Positions 1 through 10,848 of a stretch of 64,000 bases of DNA are shown here, piece by piece. Within the stretch, counting starts at the first letter, position 1. Every line of letters starts with the position of its first letter. Position numbers and translations under genes: made by a program. The DNA comes from Pseudomonadota bacterium (GTDB taxonomy: Bacteria; Pseudomonadota; Alphaproteobacteria; Micropepsales; Micropepsaceae): NCBI GenBank assembly GCA_018241025.1, contig JAFEEQ010000028.1:1-64000 (forward strand), written 5' to 3'. The notes below the pieces were generated by a model. The model was not told where the DNA came from and did no database searches. It saw only the letters and a program-made list of their open reading frames with translations.

Positions 1-32
1 CACCAGACGACCACACTCGAGCCTGAACGGGC

Positions 33-743
33 TCACACCGACGGAGTTTGCAGCACGGCCCAGCCAGGGCCATAACCAGAACAGACTCTCCTCATGAACG
101 AGGGCATAACGGGGAGCACGTCAGTGGTCAGAATGTGAAAGGAGAGAGGAAGGTTCAGTTCCTCGGCGGTGGCAAACACCGGCTCCCAGACCTTGCTATC
201 GTAATCCTCTCCGCCGGGATCGCCCGGCATCATCACGCCTTTGAAGCCCATCTCGTGGGCACGCTTCAATTCGTCGACACCGTCTTTCGGTGTCCGCATC
301 GAGACTTGTGCCATACCATACAGTCTGTTGGGCGCCGCGGCGCAATACCCGGCGAGCCACCTGTTGTACGCTTCGAAGCAAGCCTTCTTGAAATCGAAAT
401 CGTTGTGATTGCAAAGCAGCATGCCGACAGTGGGATAGATGATTTCGGCCGCGACTCCGTCCCTTTCCTGATCGGCCACACGGAATTTGGGATCCCAGCC
501 GCTGCGCCAGAGATCACCGAACGCCACATTGCTCGTGGTGATATCCTTGGGGTCTTTGCCGGCTGCCGCCAACAGCCCGAGGGGAACTGGCGTCGGCATT
601 CCCTCGATGACGAAAGCATCGCCGACGTTGGGGAGCGCGTGAATCTTCGGTGCGCGATCTCGATATCTCGCCTCGATGTTGTCGACATAGCAGTTGGGTG
701 GTTCGGTGATGTGAGAGTCGGCCGAAATGGCTTTCTTGAGCAT
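33..743 (-). CDS. Truncated amidohydrolase (amidohydrolase-2 family)
   Basis: Metal-dependent hydrolase of the amidohydrolase-2 (TIM-barrel) family, 236 residues. The N-terminal strand with the SADSHITEP metal motif (D-x-H) is near residue 8, and family-typical segments (RDRAPKI, the YPTVGML-like strand, MAQVSMRTP, GFKGVMMPG) follow in order. The family usually runs about 330-400 residues with conserved His and Asp in the second half. Here the reading frame is family-like up to LPLSFHIL and then runs into an unrelated tail of about 28 residues and a stop, so the C-terminal catalytic half is missing. I start at ATG 743, just after the upstream monooxygenase stop, with a GGGAGGG ribosome site. 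The ORF could extend to GTG 773, but that overlaps the upstream gene. It is the last gene of the leftward catabolic operon. It is probably non-functional, from a frameshift or a recombination junction near position 140. Confidence 0.75.
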   Translation of the reverse strand: MLKKAISADSHITEPPNCYVDNIEARYRDRAPKIHALPNVGDAFVIEGMPTPVPLGLLAAAGKDPKDITTSNVAFGDLWRSGWDPKFRVADQERDGVAAEIIYPTVGMLLCNHNDFDFKKACFEAYNRWLAGYCAAAPNRLYGMAQVSMRTPKDGVDELKRAHEMGFKGVMMPGDPGGEDYDSKVWEPVFATAEELNLPLSFHILTTDVLPVMPSFMRRVCSGYGPGWAVLQTPSV

Positions 744-744
744 G

Positions 745-2852
<2,108 letters not shown>

Positions 2853-2854
2853 TG

Positions 2855-4021
2855 TCAATTCCGCAACACGGCGATGCTGCCGTCGCCGAGATCGCCCCAA
2901 CCGGTAACGAGACCGATTCGAGCATCGCGCACTTGCCGGTTACCGGCGTCCCATCGCAGCTGGCGAACGGCTTCGACGACATGGTTCAATCCCCACACAT
3001 GCGCCTCGCTTAGCAGTCCGCCATGGGTATTCAACGGCAAGCGCCCGCCAAGTCGGATCTGACCGTCCTTTACGACATCGTACACCCCGCCGGGATCGCA
3101 GAGCCCGAGAGCCTCAAGCTGCAGAAGCACGACATATGAGAAGCAGTCATATATTTGCAGGAAGTCCATATCGTGGATCGATGCGTCTGCCATGGCCAGT
3201 GCGCGGGGGGCGGCGTAACTCAGGCCGATTTTGAACATGTCTGGCCGCGAGGGAATGTCGTCCGCGGGATAAGGGTGGCCTTCTGCGGCTCCTGCGATGT
3301 AGACGGGCCGATGCGGGCTGTCGGCTGCTCGTTCCGCGCTCGATACGATGACCGCACAGGCGCCATCGGTCTCAAGGCAACAATCATAGAGGCGGAACGG
3401 TTCGGAGATGAATCGCGCATTTAAGTAAAGGTCCAGGTCGAGCGGGCGTTTGTAGGTGAGCGCGTTCGGGTTCAGTTGCGCGTGTTCGCGGCAGGCAAGT
3501 GCGACCTCGGCCATCGCCAGATCGGGGACGCCATAGAACGTCTTGTGGCGGGTAGCGATCCACGCATACATCTGAACCGGCAGCGTCACACCGAACGGCA
3601 AGTAGAAGCCCTGAATCGTGCGGGTCAGCGTGTTCATATTCATTGGCCGCGTGGGAGGCGCGCCGGGTTTCGGACGGAGCGCGGAGAAGCCGTTCCAGCC
3701 CAGAACAACCAATACGTTCTTCGCTATCCCTGCAGCGACGGCCATGGCTGCGTTTTGAAGCGCCGTTGTCGGGCTCGCGCCCCCCATATGAACTGTAGCC
3801 GCATAGCGCAATACGTCGATGCCCAGATTCGCGGCCAGTTCCTCCGACGTGGTGTAGATGGGTGGGGGCACCATGCCGTCTATGTCTTGCGGCTTGAGGC
3901 CGGCATCCACGATGGCCGTGCGCGCGGCTTCGAGCATGAGATCGACCGCCATACGTTCGGATCCTTTGACATAAGGGGTCTCGCCGATGCCGGTGATTGC
4001 TGCTCTGTTTGCAAACGTCAT
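2855..4021 (-). CDS. Thiolase-superfamily lipid-transfer-like protein lacking catalytic cysteines (possible aldolase)
   Basis: A 388-residue thiolase-fold protein of the SCP-x/lipid-transfer type. The usual nucleophilic cysteine region reads HMGGASP (78-84) with no cysteine. The second catalytic cysteine region reads VTGWGD (372-377), also without cysteine. The HDCF-like motif is YDCF at 291-294, with Tyr replacing His. NTHGG (331-335) and His341 are kept. This pattern matches Ltp2-like members that, together with a DUF35 protein, catalyse retro-aldol cleavage rather than thiolysis. It is followed after 2 bases by the DUF35 gene. The ATG at 4021 has only a weak ribosome site. The retro-aldolase role is inference from motif loss and context. 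Confidence 0.85.
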   Translation of the reverse strand: MTFANRAAITGIGETPYVKGSERMAVDLMLEAARTAIVDAGLKPQDIDGMVPPPIYTTSEELAANLGIDVLRYAATVHMGGASPTTALQNAAMAVAAGIAKNVLVVLGWNGFSALRPKPGAPPTRPMNMNTLTRTIQGFYLPFGVTLPVQMYAWIATRHKTFYGVPDLAMAEVALACREHAQLNPNALTYKRPLDLDLYLNARFISEPFRLYDCCLETDGACAVIVSSAERAADSPHRPVYIAGAAEGHPYPADDIPSRPDMFKIGLSYAAPRALAMADASIHDMDFLQIYDCFSYVVLLQLEALGLCDPGGVYDVVKDGQIRLGGRLPLNTHGGLLSEAHVWGLNHVVEAVRQLRWDAGNRQVRDARIGLVTGWGDLGDGSIAVLRN

Positions 4022-4036
4022 GATTGTGCGGGCCGC

Positions 4037-5134
4037 TTACGCCGGAGGGATCAGGCAAGAATGAATCGACTCTTCGCCTGGCACTTCGCGGGCCAAGGTC
4101 CTTATCGCAAGCTCGGCATCCTCTAACGGAAAGTCGTGCGTGTGCATCCATTCCAGAGCGGCTGGGCCGGACTCTATGAGGTCTATCGCCTTGCGGTAGC
4201 CCGACGATGTCACACCGATCACCCCTTTGATCGATATCTCCTTGAGAACGATCAGGTCCGAGACAAAGGAATCGACGGGCTTGAATCCTTTGACGCCTGC
4301 AAGAACGATGGTACCGCCGGGACGCACGAAATCGAGAGCTTCTCGCACGGGCGCTGTCGCGTAGGATGTTACTTCCACGACGACGTCGGCACCGCGTCCG
4401 CCCGTGTAGGCGCGAACCCGTTCCAGCGCCGGCTCATTGTCGACATCGATCGTGTGATCGGCTCCGAGTATGCGTGCCACTTCCAGTTTGCGGGCATCTG
4501 CCGCCCGGCCGGTTACGATGATTTTCCCAGCACCCGCGCGGCGCGCGGCCACCACGCTGGCGAGACCGCGTTGACCCGGCCCCAGCACAAGAACGGTGTC
4601 TCCAATCTTTGTCTCAGGCACTTCGACAGCCCAGCGAAATCCGGCAGCGAGCGGGTTGAACATCACGGCCAGGGACGCAGGCAGCTTCTTGTCTATTTTG
4701 TGGATCAGGGCATTGGGAGCCAGCCACATATATTGCGCGTATGCGCCCCATAGGCCGTGTTCAGTGTTGAGCGGTATGTACGAATAGATCTGCCGCTGAT
4801 CGCAAAGATGGTAGCGCCCGCCGAGACAAATATCGCATGCGTGGCAGGACAACATGGTCTCGACAGCGACACGGTCGCCGACATCAACCTTCCAGCGGCG
4901 CGCGGCCCTGTCACCGATGGCCGCGATGATGCCCAACGGTTCGTGGCCCGGGACAACGGGCATCGGCACACGCAGCACGCCTTCGAACTGTTCGTAGTCG
5001 CTTCCGCAGATTCCGCACGCCTCGATCTTCAGAATTGCGCTGTCATCGTCGATAGGTGGAATCGGAATGTCCCGCCGCTCCAATTTACGAGGTGCGGTCT
5101 GCACCATGGCCAGCGTTTTGGCAGGTACACCCAT
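4037..5134 (-). CDS. Zinc-dependent medium-chain alcohol dehydrogenase
   Basis: A 365-residue MDR-family dehydrogenase. Catalytic zinc ligands are visible as Cys40 (in CGICGSD) and His64-Glu65 (PGHEPLG). The structural zinc lobe has Cys97, Cys100, Cys103 and Cys111. The nucleotide-binding motif is VLVLGPGQRG. It should oxidise an alcohol to a ketone or aldehyde with NAD(P)+. I start at ATG 5134 because GGAG lies about 9 bases upstream; an in-frame TTG at 5155 is less likely. It is the first gene of the leftward operon, feeding the monooxygenase, thiolase-like and DUF35 genes, and is divergent from the CMD-family gene. Confidence 0.9.
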   Translation of the reverse strand: MGVPAKTLAMVQTAPRKLERRDIPIPPIDDDSAILKIEACGICGSDYEQFEGVLRVPMPVVPGHEPLGIIAAIGDRAARRWKVDVGDRVAVETMLSCHACDICLGGRYHLCDQRQIYSYIPLNTEHGLWGAYAQYMWLAPNALIHKIDKKLPASLAVMFNPLAAGFRWAVEVPETKIGDTVLVLGPGQRGLASVVAARRAGAGKIIVTGRAADARKLEVARILGADHTIDVDNEPALERVRAYTGGRGADVVVEVTSYATAPVREALDFVRPGGTIVLAGVKGFKPVDSFVSDLIVLKEISIKGVIGVTSSGYRKAIDLIESGPAALEWMHTHDFPLEDAELAIRTLAREVPGEESIHSCLIPPA

Positions 5135-5186
5135 GACATAACTCCGGCTGGACAAAATCAGCGTAACACGTCTATGTCATGTCGCA

Positions 5187-5202
5187 ATCACATATATGCG
5201 AT
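5187..5202. promoter_or_regulatory. Near-palindromic operator candidate in divergent promoter region
   Basis: ATCACATATATGCGAT is a 16-base inverted repeat with one mismatched pair around an 8-base perfect core (CATATATG). It lies between the start of the leftward dehydrogenase operon (5134) and the start of the rightward CMD-MaoC-IclR operon (5238). The IclR regulator at 6682 is the obvious candidate to bind here. Assignment is inference from position and symmetry. Confidence 0.5.
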
Positions 5203-5237
5203 CATGCCGTAACGTCACCACGAGTGAGAGGGCAGCA

Positions 5238-5843
5238 ATGGATACCGATAAGGAGCGTATTCCCCTGCTGAGCGTCGAGGACGCGCAAAAAGCGGCGCGG
5301 GAGGCCGGGGTTTCGGAGCAGTTCGCCGGGCTAAGTGTCTTCCGGGGTCTCTTGCGGCATCCCGAAGTGGCGAAGCAACTGGCTGCGACACTGCAAACGC
5401 TGCTCTTCACGGGCAATAGGTTGGACGCGCGGCTGCGTGAGCTGGCGATCATGCGCATCGGCTGGCGCACAGGATCTACTTACGAGTGGACGCAGCACTG
5501 GCGTGTGGCCCGCGGTTTGAATATCCCGGAACAGGATATCGTTGCGGTTCGTGAATGGCGAACCGCACCTCATCTGTCGGATGCTGACCGCGCCATCCTG
5601 CAGGCGACGGATGAAACCCTCGATCATGGCAGGATTTTTGAGGCGACATGGAACAAATGCTGCCAACATTTGCGCAGCGTGGAGGAGCGTGTCGAGTTGG
5701 TCATTGCAATCGGAAACTGGACCATGTTCTCGCAATTGCTCAGAAGTTTGAACATTCCTCTTGAGGAGGGTGTTGTACCTTGGCCGCCGGACGGTCGAGT
5801 ACCGCCAAAGGATAACCGCTTCGCACGCGAGGCGGCGCAATGA
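5238..5843 (+). CDS. Carboxymuconolactone decarboxylase-family protein
   Basis: A 201-residue protein of the CMD/AhpD-like fold. The core LDARLRELAIMRIGWRTGSTYEWTQHWRVA (about 62-91) is the family signature, with Glu83 and His87. No CxxC redox pair is present, so it resembles CMD-type rather than AhpD peroxidase members. I start at ATG 5238, preceded by GAGAGGG; an in-frame ATG at 5196 lacks a ribosome site. It is the first gene of the rightward operon and overlaps the MaoC gene by 4 bases (ATGA). The exact reaction is unknown. Confidence 0.85.
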   Translation: MDTDKERIPLLSVEDAQKAAREAGVSEQFAGLSVFRGLLRHPEVAKQLAATLQTLLFTGNRLDARLRELAIMRIGWRTGSTYEWTQHWRVARGLNIPEQDIVAVREWRTAPHLSDADRAILQATDETLDHGRIFEATWNKCCQHLRSVEERVELVIAIGNWTMFSQLLRSLNIPLEEGVVPWPPDGRVPPKDNRFAREAAQ

Positions 5844-6685
5844 ATCGAAAACCCATCACTTCGAATCTTGTCGGCCATCAGCTCGCAGGACTCTCCTTCA
5901 GTTGGACAGCAAAGGACACGATTCTTTACGCCCTGGGGGTAGGGGCGACGCCGCTGCGGAGCTTGGACTTTATCTATGAAGGGCGCGGTCCGAAAGTTTT
6001 GCCGACCTTTGCAGTCATCCCAGGAAGCCTCGCCATGGGCGCCGCGATGCGCGAGATCGATATGCGCCTCGAAATGCTTCTTCACGGCGAACAATCGGTC
6101 GAACTCGCGCGGGTTCTTCCGGCGTCCGGTACTGTCGAGATAACTGGCCGGATCACGGAGGTCTGGGACAAGGGAAAGGCGGCGATAATAGGGATCGAAA
6201 GTGTTGCCAGCGACAAAGAGGGTGAGCTCTTCCGTACTCGTGCGACGCTTTTTGTCCGCGGCGCCGGCGGTTTTGGAGGCGAACGCGGATCGTCCACACC
6301 AAACCTTGCGCTACCAAATCGGGAAGCAGATATCGTCGAGCACTTCGAAACCCGGCCCGAGCAGGGCGCGATCTATCGCTTGTCTGGCGATCTCAACCCT
6401 ATCCACATCGACCCGCAATTCGCCAAGATGGGCGGCTTCGACGCGCCGTTTATGCACGGTCTATGCACATATGGAATTGTGGGGCGAGCCTTCTTGCACA
6501 ATTTGTGTCACGATGACCCCGCTTTGTTTCGCTCCCTAGAAGGCCGTTTTGCCGAACGCGTTGCATATGGCGACATTATCACCACGCGCATCTGGAAAAC
6601 GGGCAAAGGCGAGGCCTTGATACAAGCCCAAGCGCAAGACGGACGTGTTGTACTATCCAACGCCAGAGCTTCATATAAAGAATGA
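5840..6685 (+). CDS. MaoC-family double-hotdog enoyl-CoA hydratase
   Basis: A 281-residue protein with two tandem hotdog folds. The N-terminal half has lost the active-site motif. The C-terminal half carries the hydratase-2 signature SGDLNPIHID (182-191) followed by GFDAPFMHGL. This arrangement is that of (R)-specific 2-enoyl-CoA hydratases of the peroxisomal multifunctional enzyme 2 type. It would hydrate an enoyl-CoA and supply a beta-hydroxyacyl-CoA, the substrate expected for a retro-aldolase or beta-oxidation. It is coupled by ATGA overlaps to the CMD gene upstream and the IclR gene downstream. Confidence 0.88.
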   Translation: MNRKPITSNLVGHQLAGLSFSWTAKDTILYALGVGATPLRSLDFIYEGRGPKVLPTFAVIPGSLAMGAAMREIDMRLEMLLHGEQSVELARVLPASGTVEITGRITEVWDKGKAAIIGIESVASDKEGELFRTRATLFVRGAGGFGGERGSSTPNLALPNREADIVEHFETRPEQGAIYRLSGDLNPIHIDPQFAKMGGFDAPFMHGLCTYGIVGRAFLHNLCHDDPALFRSLEGRFAERVAYGDIITTRIWKTGKGEALIQAQAQDGRVVLSNARASYKE

Positions 6686-7470
6686 ACGACGGGACGAACA
6701 CACAAAAGAACGACGCGGCGGTGGTCAAGTCCGCCGCTCGCACGCTTGAGATATTCGAATACTTCGACGCGGTACGCCGCCCTGCGCATATTCATGAAGT
6801 CGCCCAAGCGCTCGGATATCCGCATTCCAGTACCGGCGCGCTTCTCCGGAGCCTCACCGATCTTGGCTATCTCGAATACTCTGCATCCGAAAAAACGTTC
6901 TTTCCCTCGATCCGGGTCTCTCTCTTGGGCCATTGGGTCGGCGAGGAGATGCTTTCGTTGCGCGGCATTCATCAGACGATGCGCGATTTGGCGGACCAGA
7001 CCGGGATGGCGGTTGTTCTGGGCTCGTCGAACGATGGATATTGCCAATACATCCGCGTCATCGAGGGAACCACACCCATTCGATATCATATCCGTGCTGG
7101 CGAACGGCGGTGCCTCGCCCGCTCGACACTCGGCTATGTGCTGCTTGGTCTCGAGAGCCCGCAGCGGCGCGCGCAGGCAATCGAACGAGCACTGGTCTTA
7201 TGGGACGGCGAAAAGCCGGCGCCCAGTGCTCATCAGGTCGCTAAGGCAGCGAGCCAAGCCGCAGCTCGTGGTTACGCGTTCAACATCGGCCTGGTCACAC
7301 CACATGCCGCCATGCTGGCCGTGCCGCTCAACGCTCCGACACCGGCTCGGCCGCTGGCGCTTGCGATCGCGGCGCCCGAAACCCATTTTCAAGGGCGCCG
7401 GACGCACTTGCTCAATGTGTTAAAACGCGCCGTCGCCCACCTCGGCGTAGCAAAACGCGTGAGCGCCTAG
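6682..7470 (+). CDS. IclR-family transcriptional regulator
   Basis: A 262-residue regulator. An N-terminal winged helix-turn-helix (about 12-70, KSAARTLEIFEYF then IHEVAQALGYPHSS) is followed by an IclR effector-binding domain with the typical HYHIRAGERR-like region and a conserved VTPHAAMLAVPL segment. It overlaps the MaoC gene by 4 bases and is co-transcribed with it. IclR regulators commonly control adjacent aromatic or alicyclic catabolic operons in response to a pathway intermediate. The near-palindrome at 5187-5202 is a likely site. Convergent overlap of 4 bases with the Nudix gene stop. Confidence 0.92.
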   Translation: MNDGTNTQKNDAAVVKSAARTLEIFEYFDAVRRPAHIHEVAQALGYPHSSTGALLRSLTDLGYLEYSASEKTFFPSIRVSLLGHWVGEEMLSLRGIHQTMRDLADQTGMAVVLGSSNDGYCQYIRVIEGTTPIRYHIRAGERRCLARSTLGYVLLGLESPQRRAQAIERALVLWDGEKPAPSAHQVAKAASQAAARGYAFNIGLVTPHAAMLAVPLNAPTPARPLALAIAAPETHFQGRRTHLLNVLKRAVAHLGVAKRVSA

Positions 7471-8294
7471 CCCGACTTCATGGCGCTTGCGAACGCGCCG
7501 ACGGGCTGAGAAACCTCGCCATATCCCGCGTCAGAAGGAATGACGAGATGTCTTTCTCCGTTGCGTTCCTCCATCGTCGGAAGAACCGTTACCAGACGAC
7601 GGCCCTGCGCACGCCGAATGCAGTCCGCCGCGTCCGATGCTTCGGCGAGCAGCCGCAAATTCATGAGTGTCGGAAAAATAATCGTTCGCTCACCGGCCGT
7701 TCCAAGCCGGACAGCTTCCGCAGGTTCGATCCACTGCGCATCCACCGTCTCGCGTCCGTCGCACGCCGCAATTTGATCCTTTGGGGCATGAATCGCGTAA
7801 AACCATGTGTCAAACCGCTTCGGCATCATGGCGGGCGTGATCCATCGCGCGAAAACCGAGAGTGCATCGAGCTGAAGCTTTACGCCGAGCCCCTTCACGA
7901 CACTGAGAAAGTCAAGCTCTCCCTTATCGACCGCGCTTCTGACGGAAGGATCGCAAGCGTCCGCGAAATGACGGCCATCTTCGTGCTCTGCAATGAGGAT
8001 TCCCGCTTCCTCGAAGGCCTCGCGGATTGCACCTATGCGCAGCGTTCGCTGCACGGGATCGAACCTGTCCCATCCCACGGCATGCTCGGACCATCGCTCG
8101 TCTGTGTCGCCGGCATGCGTCTTGCCGCCAGGAAACACCAGCGCGCCGGACGCGAAATCGATCTGGTGATGGCGCTTAACCATCAGAACCTGAAATGACG
8201 GCTGGTCGCGCAAAAGAAGTACTGTTGCGGCCGGCCGCGGCTCGGCGGCATTTTGTTTTTCGGTCATCGCGTGCGTCCGTTCGTCGGTGATCAT
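7467..8294 (-). CDS. Nudix hydrolase with split Nudix box (NUDT19-like)
   Basis: A 275-residue Nudix-fold protein. The glycine part of the Nudix box (GALVFPGGK) is separated from the REAFEEAGIL catalytic helix by an insertion of roughly 40 residues. Such an interrupted box is typical of the NUDT19/RP2p group, which includes CoA and acyl-CoA diphosphatases. The ATG at 8294 overlaps the stop of the PaaI thioesterase gene (ATGA), giving coupling; an alternative ATG lies at 8267. It is the last gene of the leftward operon with a thioesterase, an oxidoreductase and an enoyl-CoA hydratase. A role in CoA-ester turnover fits but is inferred. Confidence 0.85.
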   Translation of the reverse strand: MITDERTHAMTEKQNAAEPRPAATVLLLRDQPSFQVLMVKRHHQIDFASGALVFPGGKTHAGDTDERWSEHAVGWDRFDPVQRTLRIGAIREAFEEAGILIAEHEDGRHFADACDPSVRSAVDKGELDFLSVVKGLGVKLQLDALSVFARWITPAMMPKRFDTWFYAIHAPKDQIAACDGRETVDAQWIEPAEAVRLGTAGERTIIFPTLMNLRLLAEASDAADCIRRAQGRRLVTVLPTMEERNGERHLVIPSDAGYGEVSQPVGAFASAMKSG

Positions 8295-8740
8295 TGCGCC
8301 GCGGGGCGCGGGTTTTGAATGAGGCAAGTGCCTTGCGCCGTGCAGCATAGCCGGTCCTCATTTTCCATTTCGATACGGATGACGGCTGTTTGTTTGCTCA
8401 TCGACAGGATTTCGGCGTGTGCCGTGACCGTTCCGCGGCTTACCGGCGCGAGAAGATTGATCTTGAACTCAGTGGTAGCCGCCCATTGGCCTTTTTCCAT
8501 GTGCGGATAGCACACGCAACCCAGGACGTGGTCGCAAAATGCGGACAGCACGCCACCGTGCATATTGCCAAATCCCGTCAGCAGTTTGGGATCGACATTC
8601 ATCCGCGCCGTGAGCCGCCCGGGTTCGATCGCGACGATCTGAAAGCCGAGATATTCCGGCAAACCAGTCATCCGATTGCCTGAGGCGATGAAGCCTTCCA
8701 CGATCTCCGGATGAAATTCCGGCATTTTGCGCTTGATCAT
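8291..8740 (-). CDS. PaaI-family hotdog thioesterase
   Basis: A 149-residue single-hotdog thioesterase. The motif GNMHGGVLSAFCDHVLG matches the PaaI/YbgC-type active-site helix (HGG with a downstream acidic residue). It is expected to hydrolyse acyl-CoA esters, freeing CoA from stalled intermediates. AAGGA precedes ATG 8740. It lies 12 bases after the nitronate monooxygenase-like gene and overlaps the Nudix gene by 4 bases, inside the leftward operon. Confidence 0.9.
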   Translation of the reverse strand: MIKRKMPEFHPEIVEGFIASGNRMTGLPEYLGFQIVAIEPGRLTARMNVDPKLLTGFGNMHGGVLSAFCDHVLGCVCYPHMEKGQWAATTEFKINLLAPVSRGTVTAHAEILSMSKQTAVIRIEMENEDRLCCTAQGTCLIQNPRPAAQ

Positions 8741-8752
8741 GTTGCTTTTCCT

Positions 8753-9883
8753 TCAACGAAACCGATTGGACGAAGCCAGTGCCTTCTCTGCACCAGCGAC
8801 AAGAGCCTCAAGCACTTCGCTCGCGGGCCTGATGGCCTTGATAAGGCCCATGCCCTGGCCCGCAAAGCCTGGCGCGATATCCTTGCGCTTTTGTTGCGTC
8901 GCTGCCGCAAGCACCGGGCCAGCGACGATCGATTGGAACGGCATTGGAAGCGGGTCCTTACCGGCATCAACCCAGGCTTGGGCCCATTTGTTTTTGATCA
9001 CTCGCGCAGGCTTGCCTGTTACCGACTTGGAAACCATCGTGTCCGAGTCACCGCTCTCGACCAAGACTTCCTTTTGAAACTGGTGGATTCCAGCTTCTTT
9101 TGTGGCGAGAAAAGCCGTGCCGACCCATGCTCCTTCAGCACCCAGCATGAAGGCCGCGGCGACGCCGCGGCCATCGGTGATGCCCCCGGCGCCCAGCACG
9201 GGCAGCCGGCCAGCAATTGCGTCGACCACTTGCGGGATCAATGCCATCGTCCCGATGGGCGAATTGTGGCCGCCACCGTCATGTCCTTGCGCAACGACGA
9301 CATCGATGCCCGACGTAGCGACCTGGAGCGCGTGCTTTACCGAACCGATGACAGCCATGACTTTCGTGCCATTGGCGTGCAATCGATCCATCCATGGACC
9401 GGGATTTCCGAGCCCCGCCGCATACACCGGAACTTTTTCATCGATAACAATTTCCATCTGCTCCTCGAAGAAGTCCTTCGAGAAGAAGGCTGGACCATCC
9501 CTGTCCATCCGGGGCGCCGCGCCCTCGTCCGCCGCGCGATCCAGGCTCTCGCGCTTCATGAATTCTTGCGCGAATGCGCGATGGCCGGACAACAAGTCCG
9601 CTGGGGAATTGCCTGAGCCGGACGCGGCGACCGCGCTATCGCTGCGGCGCACGGAGGCAGGCAAAAGCGTGTCTACACCGAATGGCTTGTCTGTGCGCTT
9701 ACGTACTTCACGGATCCATTCGCGCAACTCCCGGGGCGAACATGCCGCCGCGCCCAGAATTCCCAAACCGCCTGCATTGGAAACGGCGGCAGCCAGCGCA
9801 GGCACGCTCGCGCCACCCATCCCGGCAAGGACGATGGGATACTTGATGCCGAAAATTTCGCAAATCCGACTGTGAAGAGCCAT
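8753..9883 (-). CDS. Nitronate monooxygenase / 2-nitropropane dioxygenase-like flavoprotein
   Basis: A 376-residue FMN-binding TIM barrel of the nitronate monooxygenase superfamily. Visible features are the N-terminal PIVLAGMGG strand, AAAVSNAGGLGILG, VVAQGHDGGGHN near the active site, and the FMN phosphate-binding GAGGITDGRGVAAAF and GAEGAWVGTAFL motifs. Many members in acyl-CoA catabolic operons are annotated as nitronate monooxygenases but act as NAD(P)H-dependent enoyl reductases or quinone reductases. The true substrate is uncertain. It sits between the enoyl-CoA hydratase and the thioesterase in the operon. Confidence 0.88.
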   Translation of the reverse strand: MALHSRICEIFGIKYPIVLAGMGGASVPALAAAVSNAGGLGILGAAACSPRELREWIREVRKRTDKPFGVDTLLPASVRRSDSAVAASGSGNSPADLLSGHRAFAQEFMKRESLDRAADEGAAPRMDRDGPAFFSKDFFEEQMEIVIDEKVPVYAAGLGNPGPWMDRLHANGTKVMAVIGSVKHALQVATSGIDVVVAQGHDGGGHNSPIGTMALIPQVVDAIAGRLPVLGAGGITDGRGVAAAFMLGAEGAWVGTAFLATKEAGIHQFQKEVLVESGDSDTMVSKSVTGKPARVIKNKWAQAWVDAGKDPLPMPFQSIVAGPVLAAATQQKRKDIAPGFAGQGMGLIKAIRPASEVLEALVAGAEKALASSNRFR

Positions 9884-9907
9884 GAGACAATCTCTTTTCC
9901 TGTTAGA

Positions 9908-10714
9908 TCAACGTCCTTTGAACACGGGCTTACGCTTCTCCATAAATGCGCGCGGTCCTTCGCGGGCATCCTCGGTGCGGAAGACCGGCGCGGCCATTTC
10001 AGACTCGATCTGCATCGCTTCCTCTTCGGGGCGACCGCTGCAAGCGCGCGCCGAGCGCCGAATGGCTTGGACCGCCACCGGGCCATTGGCCGCGATGCGC
10101 TCTGCCAGTTCAAAAGCTGCCGGCAGTACTTCGGAAGAGGGTACGACCTTGTTCAAGAAGCCAAGCTCAAAGGCTTCGTGCGCAGTAATGAGGTCCCCCG
10201 TCAAAAGCAGTTCCATCGCGCGCGCGTAAGGCAACTGCCGGGGCAGCCGGACGGTGGAGCCTCCTCCGGGAAAAATGGCCCACTTCACTTCCTGAACGCC
10301 AAATTTTGCCGCGGCTGAAGCGACGCGCAAATCCGTTCCTTGCGCGAGCTCCATGCCACCAGCGATGGCGTGTCCGTTTATGGCTGCGATCACCGGCTTG
10401 ACCGTGTCGAACGTGCGAAGAAGCGCTTTCGCGAGAACATCCCGGTCCGAGAGCAAACGGCGATCCCACTCGTCCTCAGGAGAACGGGCGCGGCTAATCA
10501 GGGGGATCAGCCGGCCCAGGTCGGCACCGGAACAAAAGGCTTGATCGCCATATCCCGTGACAACAGCGATACGAATCTCGGGATCGTCCCGAACCTCGCT
10601 CCAACAGTTGGCGAGGCGAACCACCATTTCCGGATTGAGCGCATTGCGCGCTTCGGGGCGATTGAGAGTAACGATCGCGACGTGTCCGCGCCGTTCGAAG
10701 CCCACAACGTCCAT
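9908..10714 (-). CDS. Enoyl-CoA hydratase/isomerase (crotonase family)
   Basis: A 268-residue crotonase-fold protein. Family segments are VTLNRPEARNALN, the oxyanion-hole strand FCSGADLGRL, and KPVIAAINGHAIAGGMELAQGTDLRVASAAAKFG. It would hydrate or isomerise an enoyl-CoA. I start at ATG 10714 (MDVVGFERRG) with GAGGCG upstream; the longer frame from 10747 adds 11 residues that the family does not have. It is the first gene of the leftward operon and diverges from the P450 operon. Confidence 0.9.
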   Translation of the reverse strand: MDVVGFERRGHVAIVTLNRPEARNALNPEMVVRLANCWSEVRDDPEIRIAVVTGYGDQAFCSGADLGRLIPLISRARSPEDEWDRRLLSDRDVLAKALLRTFDTVKPVIAAINGHAIAGGMELAQGTDLRVASAAAKFGVQEVKWAIFPGGGSTVRLPRQLPYARAMELLLTGDLITAHEAFELGFLNKVVPSSEVLPAAFELAERIAANGPVAVQAIRRSARACSGRPEEEAMQIESEMAAPVFRTEDAREGPRAFMEKRKPVFKGR

Positions 10715-10848
10715 GACGCGCCTCATACATGCCGGGAGAAAACACATCCATGTTACGCGGGTAGCAGGAAAAGAAAAGCCGAGGTTCGGTTCTTGCCGTT
10801 GGGGAAGAGCGGCATGGTACGGAACGGCATGAGGCCCGTTTGCGTTTC

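Noticed and set aside
1..40. Resemblance of the window start (CCAGACGACCACACTCGAGCCT) to the tRNA-Leu 3' end, as a possible second att site
   Set aside because: Only about 16 of 28 bases can be matched with gaps, which is not better than chance for a GC-rich stretch. A true attachment repeat should be near identical.
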